Assembly: GCA_934555865.1 (NCBI GenBank)
Contig: CAKTFI010000005.1
Span: 1-55,639 of the forward strand
Source: an uncultured Christensenellaceae bacterium
GTDB taxonomy: Bacteria > Bacillota > Clostridia > Christensenellales > Christensenellaceae
Direction of reading: 5' to 3'
DNA: 55,639 nucleotides
Made by a program: the position numbers and the translations under genes. Shown here in pieces: positions 25,593-32,642 of the stretch (position 1 is the stretch's first letter; the number at the start of each line of letters is the position of its first letter). Under the pieces are notes generated by a model that was given only the letters and a program-made list of their open reading frames with translations, did no database searches and was not told the origin of the DNA.

Positions 25593-25642
25593 GCATGGAA
25601 TGCATTGGTGTGTGCATCATCGATGTGGAAATATATGGAATC

Positions 25643-25673
25643 AAAAAAAACCTGCGGTTTCGCAGGTTTTTTG
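25643..25673. terminator. Bidirectional terminator
   Basis: Hairpin AAAACCTGCG-GTTT-CGCAGGTTTT with T-runs in both directions, between convergent genes. Confidence 0.88.
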
Positions 25674-25737
25674 ATTTGCCTGAAATGGATCCGGAAATTC
25701 GCGCAAAGCGGACGGCCGCGCGGGGGCGGCCGGAGGT

Positions 25738-26595
25738 TCAGGACACCCGGCGCTGCGCGGGCAGGGTTTTGGTGCTGTGCACCTTGCCCAGCTCCTGCGC
25801 CTCGGCCCAGGCGTGCTCGGCGAACAGGATCTTTGCGAGCGCGACATAGGGCGTGTAGAAGAAGTAGAAGAGGTATAGAATCGCCGTGTAGAGCATGGAC
25901 AGCGGCGCGGCGGAAAGCTCCAAAAGCGAGAGCGGCGGCAGGGCAAAGACGCCTGTCGTGAGCAGGGAATATCCCCCGCCCAAAAGCATCCATGCGCCGA
26001 GCGGCAGCAGGTACCAGACGAACAAGGAGAAGTCAAAGCAGAGATGGTGCAGGATGTCGCCCCGCATGGCGTGGTAGGAGAGCGAGACGACCTCGAGGGC
26101 GGAATGCCCCTCGTGCATGATAAACAGGTACTGCACGAGGAAGAAATAGGCGATGAGCGCCTCTTCCAGCACATAGAGCAGCACCTCGGCCGCGATTTTC
26201 CACGGCTCGGACGCGATGTGCGGCAGCAGCGCCTCCTCTACCACAAAGAGCAGCGCCTTGACCGCGCCGGTCGTGAGCGCAACGAGCAGGATGCAGCGCA
26301 GCATCGTCTTGGGGTCGCGGTAGAAGCGGAACAGGCCGTCGGCCTTCATGTGGTCATAGTGCTCCTCGTGGATGAGCATGTGCGTGACGCTGACGCCGAG
26401 CGGGATATAGAGGATGGACAGCGCCGCGTCCAGTAGCTTGTAGGGCAAGACAGGCAGCGAGCGGCAACAGGCAAGTATGACCGCCTTTGCAAGGTAGAGC
26501 GCGAGGACGATGGAGAACAGCCGCCAGAGATAGGCGCGGTCGCGGTGGTAGATCTCGCGGGCGTGCCGCTTGACCGAAGCAAACAGGGAAAACAT
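25738..26595 (-). CDS. Integral membrane protein of unknown function
   Basis: A 285-residue protein with about six hydrophobic segments (around residues 24-46, 52-72, 98-118, 135-155, 188-210, 220-260). It has paired Glu and His residues between segments (HEEHYDHM near 76) that could bind metal, but no family motif I can name; the overall shape resembles DUF975-type polytopic proteins. Start ATG has AGAAGG 12 bases upstream, a weak site. Next gene on the same strand is the M42 peptidase upstream. Confidence 0.65.
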   Translation of the reverse strand: MFSLFASVKRHAREIYHRDRAYLWRLFSIVLALYLAKAVILACCRSLPVLPYKLLDAALSILYIPLGVSVTHMLIHEEHYDHMKADGLFRFYRDPKTMLRCILLVALTTGAVKALLFVVEEALLPHIASEPWKIAAEVLLYVLEEALIAYFFLVQYLFIMHEGHSALEVVSLSYHAMRGDILHHLCFDFSLFVWYLLPLGAWMLLGGGYSLLTTGVFALPPLSLLELSAAPLSMLYTAILYLFYFFYTPYVALAKILFAEHAWAEAQELGKVHSTKTLPAQRRVS

Positions 26596-26620
26596 AGCGT
26601 GATAGACCTTCTTTAGAGAA

Positions 26621-26645
26621 AAATGGGCGCGGCAAGCTGCCGCGC
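26621..26645 (-). terminator. Terminator of M42 peptidase gene
   Basis: Stem GCGCGGCA/TGCCGCGC (26627-26645) followed on the minus strand by CCATTTTTCT. Confidence 0.7.
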
Positions 26646-26663
26646 GGAGAGGGTTGACCGAGC

Positions 26664-27695
26664 TTACCCGAGGTAGGCCTGCAGCAGGCGGAAGGTGTTT
26701 TGTACGCCGTCCACATGGCTGCGCTCATAGCCGTGCGACGCATAGACGCCCGGGCCGATCAGGCCGTGGCGCACATCGTGCCCCGCGCGCAGTGTCACTT
26801 CGACATCCGACCCGTAGTAGGGGTATACATCGATCGCATAGTCCACGCCCGCCTCGCGCGCCGCGCGCACAAGCGCGGTCGTAAGTTCATAGTGGTAGGG
26901 CCCGCCGGAGTCCTTGGCGCAGATGGACACCTGCCGTTCGGTGCATTGCAGCCCCTTGCCGACGCAGCCCATGTCGACCGAGATCGCCTCGGTGACGCCC
27001 GACGGGACGGGGCCCGCCCCGCCGTGGCCAACTTCCTCATATACCGTGAAGTACAGGTACACGCGCCGCGCGGGCACGATGCCGTTTTGCTTCAGGTACC
27101 GCGCATAGCCGAGCAGGATGGCGGCGCTTAATTTGTCGTCCAGAAAGCGGCTCTTGATATAGCCGGAGGAGGTGATGACCGAACGCGGGTCGAAGCAGAC
27201 GACATCGCCCACATCGATGCCGAGCGCGCGGACCTCCGCCGCGGAGGAGACCGGCTCGTCCAGCACGACCTCGCAGTTGTCAAAGCTGCGCAGTGTGTCG
27301 CCATACTTGCCGTTGACATGGATGGAGGCGTTTTCCAGCTGGAAGGTGCCCTCATAGGTGTCGGAAAAGCGCGTGTGCACGCGCAGGTTTTCCGCCTCGG
27401 CGTTGTTGGCGTTCATGCCGCCGATGGGCGTGACGCGCAGGCGGCCGTCCGCCTTGATCTCGGCGACGATCGCGCCCAGCGTGTCGATGTGCGCCTCCAG
27501 CAGCACGGCGTCCTCGCTGTCGCGCCCGCCGAGGTCATAGAGCACGCCGCCCTTTTGCGTGCGCAGGGCAGGGATGCCGAGGTTTTCCGCCTCGGCAAGG
27601 AGGTAGTCGGATGCCTCGCGGGTATAGCCCGAGGGGCTGTCGATCGCGAGCAGCGCCAGCGCCTGTTCCAACATGTATTGCAGATCGGTATTCAT
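26664..27695 (-). CDS. M42-family metallo-aminopeptidase/cellulase-like peptidase
   Basis: A 343-residue cytoplasmic zinc or cobalt peptidase. Metal ligands and catalytic residues appear as LEAHIDTLG (His), FLDDKLSAA (bridging Asp), YEEVGHGG (Glu pair), SVDMG (Asp) and ASHGYERSH (His), in the M42/PepA-TET order. It should trim N-terminal residues from short peptides as a dodecameric TET complex. The ATG at 27693-27695 has AAAGGAA at 7 bases; a much longer reading frame upstream overlaps the divergent gene and lacks a ribosome site. Confidence 0.88.
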   Translation of the reverse strand: MNTDLQYMLEQALALLAIDSPSGYTREASDYLLAEAENLGIPALRTQKGGVLYDLGGRDSEDAVLLEAHIDTLGAIVAEIKADGRLRVTPIGGMNANNAEAENLRVHTRFSDTYEGTFQLENASIHVNGKYGDTLRSFDNCEVVLDEPVSSAAEVRALGIDVGDVVCFDPRSVITSSGYIKSRFLDDKLSAAILLGYARYLKQNGIVPARRVYLYFTVYEEVGHGGAGPVPSGVTEAISVDMGCVGKGLQCTERQVSICAKDSGGPYHYELTTALVRAAREAGVDYAIDVYPYYGSDVEVTLRAGHDVRHGLIGPGVYASHGYERSHVDGVQNTFRLLQAYLG

Positions 27696-27779
27696 AGACA
27701 GATTCCTTTCGTGAACGCGAAATAAACTATCGTTATCATAGCATATGTAAATATTTCTTGCCATAGGAAGTTGTAACGG

Positions 27780-27808
27780 TTTACAAACGCGGGTGCGGCT
27801 CGTATAAT
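27780..27808 (+). promoter_or_regulatory. Promoter of Pro/Ala-tail membrane protein
   Basis: TTTACA (27780-27785), 17 bases, perfect TATAAT (27803-27808). Confidence 0.72.
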
Positions 27809-27848
27809 TGAGGCGAATGAAATCATTTTGGAAGAAAGGTTTACTTCT

Positions 27849-28625
27849 ATGGAACAAGTGAATTTGCGGGCAAAATATGACGCGCAGTACGCGAGTGCGC
27901 GCGCCAACCTCGGCGCGGTCGTGCTTTTGAGCCTCGTCAATGTCGTGCTCATGGTGCTGGATGCGGGGGTGAGTTTCCTGTTTTCGGCGGTGCTGCCGCA
28001 GGTGGCGATCAACTATGGATGGTACCTCGACGCATGGCTCGGCGGGTCGACCTATACCATCATCGCGTATGCGATCTCGGCCCTGTGGATCGGGGCGTTC
28101 GCGCTGTGCTACTACCTGTCCAAAAAGCATCCGGGTTGGATGACGGCGGCGCTCGTGCTGTTCTGTCTGGACTGCTTGGTGCTCGTATACTGGATCTATC
28201 TCGGGTTCATGATGGAGGATGTGTTGGACATCGTGTTCCATGTGTGGATCCTCTACTATCTGATCCGCGGCGTCGTGGCGGCGCGCAAGTGCAAGACGCT
28301 GCCGGAAGCGCCCGTCCCGCCCGCTCCGGGTGCGCCGACGCCAAACATGAACGCAGCCTCCGTGCAGAACGCAGCTCCTGTGCAGCCGGGCATGCAGTTC
28401 ACCGCGCCGATGCAGAATGCGGCACCCGTGCAGAACGCCGCGCCGGTGCAACCTGTAGAACCCGCGCAGCCGGTCACGCAGCCGGCGGTCGAAGCGAGAC
28501 CCGTCGAGACCGCACAGCCCGCCGAAACGGCACAGCCGGAGGCAGCGCCTGCCGAAAGCGCCGCGCCGGAACGGGAACCGAACTTCGGCCCGCAGCCGCC
28601 GATGGGCCCGGCCTCGATGGAATGA
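27849..28625 (+). CDS. Four-TM membrane protein with AAPVQ-repeat tail
   Basis: A 258-residue protein. Residues 20-150 hold about four hydrophobic segments; the last 105 residues are a low-complexity tail rich in Ala, Pro, Gln and Glu with repeated NAAPVQ units. I do not recognise a family. The tail is probably cytoplasmic and disordered. AGAAAGG lies 9 bases before ATG. Divergent from the M42 peptidase gene and convergent with the lipoprotein gene downstream. Confidence 0.75.
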   Translation: MEQVNLRAKYDAQYASARANLGAVVLLSLVNVVLMVLDAGVSFLFSAVLPQVAINYGWYLDAWLGGSTYTIIAYAISALWIGAFALCYYLSKKHPGWMTAALVLFCLDCLVLVYWIYLGFMMEDVLDIVFHVWILYYLIRGVVAARKCKTLPEAPVPPAPGAPTPNMNAASVQNAAPVQPGMQFTAPMQNAAPVQNAAPVQPVEPAQPVTQPAVEARPVETAQPAETAQPEAAPAESAAPEREPNFGPQPPMGPASME

Positions 28626-28639
28626 GGAAATAGGCGACG

Positions 28640-28680
28640 AAAAAACGCCCTCTCCCGCACATGGGGGGCGTTTTTGTTTT
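28640..28680. terminator. Bidirectional terminator
   Basis: Hairpin with arms AAAAACGCCC and GGGGCGTTTTT, T-runs both sides, between convergent genes. Confidence 0.82.
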
Positions 28681-29154
28681 TTAGGAGACCTCGATGAAGG
28701 CATAGACCGCGTGGCCGTCCGCATAGTTGACATATAGGGTGTAGAGATGGTACCGGCCGTCGCCGCGCAGCGCGATGCGGCCGTTTTGCAGCGGCACCTG
28801 TTCGCGCTGTTCCGGGCTGCCGACCGGCCAGCGGACGACGGTGCAGGAAAGCGCCTGCTCGGACAGGCTGAGCGCGAGTGAGCCGTTCGAATGCGAGGCG
28901 GAGACCTGCGGCAGCGCCTTCACGTCAAGCTGCGGCAGGGAGGTATCGAGCGGGGTAGCGCCCGTGGGGGCGGAGGTGGAAAGCGCGGCGAAGAACAGCC
29001 GGGCATAGCCCTGGTATTCGACCTGTAACCCGAGCGGGTGCGATTCCGCAAAGGAAACGGGAGTGCTCGGGGCGGCGGGACGCCGGGCACAGCCGGGCGC
29101 GGCCAACAGGCAGAACAACAGTGAGATGAGAAACGAAAAAATACGCCTGCGCAT
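28681..29154 (-). CDS. Small lipoprotein
   Basis: A 157-residue protein with a signal peptide and lipobox (LAAPGC, Cys about residue 22), a Pro/Ala-rich linker, then a beta-rich domain ending YTLYVNYADGHAVYAF. Exported and lipid-anchored. No family recognised. One of the four ACGT tetranucleotides I found lies here (28922-28925). Divergent from dehydrogenase paralogue 2. Confidence 0.7.
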   Translation of the reverse strand: MRRRIFSFLISLLFCLLAAPGCARRPAAPSTPVSFAESHPLGLQVEYQGYARLFFAALSTSAPTGATPLDTSLPQLDVKALPQVSASHSNGSLALSLSEQALSCTVVRWPVGSPEQREQVPLQNGRIALRGDGRYHLYTLYVNYADGHAVYAFIEVS

Positions 29155-29246
29155 GAATGAAACTCCTGGAAATGGGACTAGGCTTCGAAGTGCCTTTATT
29201 GTATAATAAACAGGAGAGAAATTTCAATCCAAAAGAAGGGGATACG

Positions 29247-30458
29247 ATGGAAAAAAAGGAAGTTGTCATCGCTGGGGCGGGTAAGATCGGCCGAGGATAC
29301 CTGGCAGAGCTATTTCGGGAAGGCGGGTATCACCTGACATTTCTGGTGCATAACCCGGAAGTGACGCATGAACTCAACCGGCGCGGGAGCTATCTGATCT
29401 TCCGCGGGAGCAAGGACGAGCAGAGCGTGGAGGAAGTGAAGATCGATCACTATACGGCATTGTGTACGGATACGCAGCAGGAGGAATGCGTGGCGGCGAT
29501 GTGCCGGACAAAGTATGTGATGCTGCCGGTCTATCCGGCGGCGTGCGCCGACCTCGGAAGATTGCTGGCGCAGGCCATCAACCGCCGGGCACGGGAGGGC
29601 GCGGGGGTGCTCGACATCTACCTGTGCGTCAACTTTTTGCAGGCGACCAAGCTGCTGCGCGCCTGCATCGAACCGCACCTGGAACCGGCGGCAGAGGCAT
29701 ACTACCGCGAAAAGGTGGGCGTCATCGAAACGCTGGTCGGGCGGCTGTGCGTGGAACCGACGGCGGAAATGAAAGCGCGCGACCCCCTGTCCATCTCGGC
29801 CGGGTATGGATCGGCGCTTCGGGCGGACGCCGACGCCGTGAAGGGCGAGGTGCCCCCGGGCGTGCGCATCGAGCTTCAGGATCGCCTGCCTGCGCGCTTT
29901 ACCTATAAGATCTGGACGACCAACATGCGGCATTTTGCGCTGTCGCTGTATGGCGACTACCTCGGTTACACCTATGTCCGCGAGGCGGCGGTGGACCCGT
30001 ATGTGCAGAAGTGCGTGCGCGAACAGGCATACGACGAGGCGGTGCTCGGCGTGGCGGCGGCATACGGCCTCTCGGCCGAGGAGGTGCGCCGCGACTTCGG
30101 CGGAGATCCTTGGCCGACCTGGGCAAATCCGGCTTCGAACGACGGCTTTGCCCGCGTGGTGGCGGATATGCGGCGCAAGCTGTCCCGCGACGACCGGGTC
30201 ATCGGCCCGGCGATGGCCTGCCTGGAGAGCGGGCATATCCCCTTCTTTTTGGCGAGCGTCGCCGCCCTGGCCATGATCTATGACAACGAGGAGGATGCCT
30301 CTTGCCGCGAGCTGCACGAGGTGCTGGAGCGGGAAGGCGTGTTCGGCGTGCTGCGCGAATTTTCCGGGCTGAACGAAGAGGTTCCGCGGGAACGGCAGCT
30401 CATGGAGCTCATCCAGGCGCAGTACATTTCCCTGCTGTACAGACCGAAGCAGGCATAA
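29247..30458 (+). CDS. Mannitol-dehydrogenase-family oxidoreductase, paralogue 2
   Basis: A 403-residue member of the MtlD family with GAGKIGRGYLAELF (residues 10-23), LCVNF (N129) and the intact K-x4-N-x2-H pattern (K221, N226, H229 in KIWTTNMRH). The C terminus has DRVIGPAMACLESG. It is the most divergent of the active-looking copies, having a longer helical insert (VLGVAAAYGLSAEEVRRDFGG). AGAAGGGG lies 6 bases before ATG. TATAAT at about 29200 could be its -10 box. Terminator downstream. Substrate unknown. Confidence 0.84.
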   Translation: MEKKEVVIAGAGKIGRGYLAELFREGGYHLTFLVHNPEVTHELNRRGSYLIFRGSKDEQSVEEVKIDHYTALCTDTQQEECVAAMCRTKYVMLPVYPAACADLGRLLAQAINRRAREGAGVLDIYLCVNFLQATKLLRACIEPHLEPAAEAYYREKVGVIETLVGRLCVEPTAEMKARDPLSISAGYGSALRADADAVKGEVPPGVRIELQDRLPARFTYKIWTTNMRHFALSLYGDYLGYTYVREAAVDPYVQKCVREQAYDEAVLGVAAAYGLSAEEVRRDFGGDPWPTWANPASNDGFARVVADMRRKLSRDDRVIGPAMACLESGHIPFFLASVAALAMIYDNEEDASCRELHEVLEREGVFGVLREFSGLNEEVPRERQLMELIQAQYISLLYRPKQA

Positions 30459-30479
30459 GTGCAGCATAAAGCTGCATAC

Positions 30480-30510
30480 AAGACATCGGAGGCTTCCGGT
30501 GTCTTTTTTT
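30480..30510 (+). terminator. Terminator of paralogue 2
   Basis: Hairpin AGACATCGGA-GGC-TTCCGGTGTCT (one G-T pair) with a run of seven Ts. Confidence 0.82.
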
Positions 30511-30555
30511 GTGCTGAGGGAGACCGTAGCCGCTAGACAAATTTTCCAGCATCCC

Positions 30556-30584
30556 TTGCACGGATGTGAAATTCCCGCTACAAT
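30556..30584 (+). promoter_or_regulatory. Promoter of paralogue 3
   Basis: TTGCAC (30556-30561), 17 bases, TACAAT (30579-30584). Confidence 0.65.
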
Positions 30585-30626
30585 AGAGAAGAGATTGGAA
30601 AGAATGCCAAAGGAGGAAGAGGAACA

Positions 30627-31865
30627 ATGGCAAACAAACAAGTGGTCTTGATCGGCGCGGGCAAGATCGGCCGGGGATATATGGCCGACCTATTTTCGCG
30701 CGCGGGGTACGCGCTTACCTTTTTGGAGTATTCCCCGGAGCTGGTGGAAAAGCTGAACGAACAGGGCAGCTACACCGTTTTTATGCTCTCGCGGCAGACG
30801 GGTGAGCACAGCAAGTTCCGCATCGGCGGGTACCGGGCATTTTGCACGCAGACGCAGTATGAACAGTGCCTGGAGGCGCTGGCCGAGACAAACTATGCAA
30901 CGGTGCATGTATACCCCGGCGCGTGCGAGTCCATCGGGCATATGCTGGGCGACGCCATCCGCCTGCGGCGGGAGCGTGGCAACGAGCAGCCGCTCGACAT
31001 CCTGACTTGTGTGAATTTCCAGGCTCCGGCCGAGATTTTGCGCGGCTATGCGCTGGAACGCCTTCCCTCGGCGGAGGATAAAGCCTTTTTGGAGGCGCAT
31101 GTGGGGTTTGTGGAAACGCTCATCTTCCGCAACGGGGGTATTCCGACGCCTGAGATGCTGGCGGAGGACCCGCTCTGCGTGTCCGTGTCGGACAATACGC
31201 ACTGGCCGGTGGATCGGGATGCCTTCCGGGGGCAGCCGCCGGAGGGGATCGAGATGGACTTGCAGGACAACTTTGCCGCGCGGCTGTGCTATAAGGTCTG
31301 GGCGGGCAACATGACCCACTGCGGGCAGGCCTTCTATGGACGGATGTACGGCTATACCTATGCCTATGAGGCGGCACTGAACCCGTATATCTTCAAAAAC
31401 AACGCGCTCGCCAAGCGGGAGGCGTCCTTTGGCATCTGCACGGAATACCACGCGCCGCAGGAGCTGTTGGATAGCAGTCTAACTTCCAAGCCCAAGCGCT
31501 TTGACCCGGCGGCGGTCAACACCGAGGAAAAGGACACCCTAAACCGCATCGGGGCAGACCCGATCCGCAAGCTGCGGCGCAACGACCGCTTTATTGGCCC
31601 GGCGATCCTGGCGATGAAGCATGGGCGGCTACCCTATTTCCTGGCGCGCGGCGCGGCGGCGGGGTTCTATTTTACGAATCCGGACGACGCGGCGGCGGTG
31701 GAGATCCAGGCGTTTGTGCGGGAGCACGGCATCGAGGCGGCAGTGGAAAAGTATTGCCAGCTCGACCTCTCGGATGAGAAGGAGAATCTGCTGTACCAGC
31801 TGATCGTAGCCAACTATTACGACCTAAGCCAGCAGGATCCGATGGATCTGCCGTATATGCAGTGA
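30627..31865 (+). CDS. Mannitol-dehydrogenase-family oxidoreductase, paralogue 3
   Basis: A 412-residue MtlD-family enzyme, closest in overall pattern to paralogue 1 (shared FCTQTQYEQC, EMLAEDPL). GAGKIGRGY is at residues 10-18, the conserved Asn at N130 (TCVNF) and K-x4-N-x2-H is intact (K223, N228, H231 in CYKVWAGNMTH). C-terminal DRFIGPAILAMKHGRLPYFLARGAAAGFYF. It has its own promoter, AGGAGGAAGAGG site and terminator. It is separated from paralogue 2 by only 168 bases, suggesting tandem duplication. Confidence 0.85.
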   Translation: MANKQVVLIGAGKIGRGYMADLFSRAGYALTFLEYSPELVEKLNEQGSYTVFMLSRQTGEHSKFRIGGYRAFCTQTQYEQCLEALAETNYATVHVYPGACESIGHMLGDAIRLRRERGNEQPLDILTCVNFQAPAEILRGYALERLPSAEDKAFLEAHVGFVETLIFRNGGIPTPEMLAEDPLCVSVSDNTHWPVDRDAFRGQPPEGIEMDLQDNFAARLCYKVWAGNMTHCGQAFYGRMYGYTYAYEAALNPYIFKNNALAKREASFGICTEYHAPQELLDSSLTSKPKRFDPAAVNTEEKDTLNRIGADPIRKLRRNDRFIGPAILAMKHGRLPYFLARGAAAGFYFTNPDDAAAVEIQAFVREHGIEAAVEKYCQLDLSDEKENLLYQLIVANYYDLSQQDPMDLPYMQ

Positions 31866-31869
31866 AAAC

Positions 31870-31906
31870 AACCTGTGGCGGGCGCGGCTCGCCACAGGTT
31901 TTTTTG
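31870..31906 (+). terminator. Terminator of paralogue 3
   Basis: Perfect 11 bp stem AACCTGTGGCG/CGCCACAGGTT and seven Ts. Confidence 0.92.
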
Positions 31907-31966
31907 TGGAAAAAACGGTTTGTCCGCGCGCAGTGCGGGCGACAATAAAGATAGAGGAGGGGCGCG

Positions 31967-32626
31967 ATGAGCTTACTCAAATTGGATTACTGCGGAAAGA
32001 AGTTTTCGCGGGGCAATACGGTCATCGGGGCGGTGCAGCCGACGGCGGCGGCCTTTGACGAGGGCGTGCATGTAATCTATGGCAAGGGCGGTGCGGGCAA
32101 ATCCACGCTGCTGCACATGATGGCGGGGATGGAGCCGCCGAGCGATGGAAAGGTCTATTTCGACGGAGCGTCCGTATACGATGACCTCGACCTGCCGGGA
32201 CTGTACCGCAGGGATTTTGCGTTCCTGTACGCGGAGGACAACCTTGTCCCGGAATTCAATGTGCGCGACAACATCCGCCTGCCCTTGCAATTCCAACACG
32301 AAAAGGGGGACGGCGACCTTTCAAAACTTACGGAGGAATTGCACCTTTCGGGCATGCTCACCATGCGCCCGCAGTCGCTTTCGGAGGAGCAGCAGCTGCG
32401 CGTCGCGATTGCGATGGCGCTCATCCGGCGGCCGCGCATCGTGTTTGCAGACGACATCACGGCGCACCTGCACACGGACGAAGCGGCGGCGGTGGCCGAG
32501 GTGCTCGTGCGGCTGTGCCGCGCGGCGGGGGTGATGCTCGTCTGGGCGACGGCGGACGAGGCGATGACCGCCTATGCCGACCGGGTATACACCATGACAG
32601 ACGGCCGCCTTGCGCCGCGCGCATAA
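31967..32626 (+). CDS. ABC transporter ATP-binding protein with degenerate motifs
   Basis: A 219-residue nucleotide-binding protein. Walker A is intact (GKGGAGKS, residues 39-46). The signature region reads SLSEEQQLRVA in place of LSGGQ; Walker B ends FADDIT, with Asp where the catalytic Glu normally is; the switch region reads VWATADEA, with no His. It belongs by context to the MacB/LolD-like group that pairs with FtsX-type permeases, and the permease gene begins 16 bases downstream. It may bind ATP but hydrolyse it slowly, so it could act as a signalling or mechanotransducing unit rather than a pump. Confidence 0.82.
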   Translation: MSLLKLDYCGKKFSRGNTVIGAVQPTAAAFDEGVHVIYGKGGAGKSTLLHMMAGMEPPSDGKVYFDGASVYDDLDLPGLYRRDFAFLYAEDNLVPEFNVRDNIRLPLQFQHEKGDGDLSKLTEELHLSGMLTMRPQSLSEEQQLRVAIAMALIRRPRIVFADDITAHLHTDEAAAVAEVLVRLCRAAGVMLVWATADEAMTAYADRVYTMTDGRLAPRA

Positions 32627-32642
32627 GGCAGGAGGAGGGGAT

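Noticed and set aside
27696..28733. A very long minus-strand frame extending the M42 peptidase to 689 codons
   Set aside because: It overlaps the promoter and full length of a convincing plus-strand gene, is low in complexity, and a good ribosome site and ATG at 27693-27695 give the normal M42 length.
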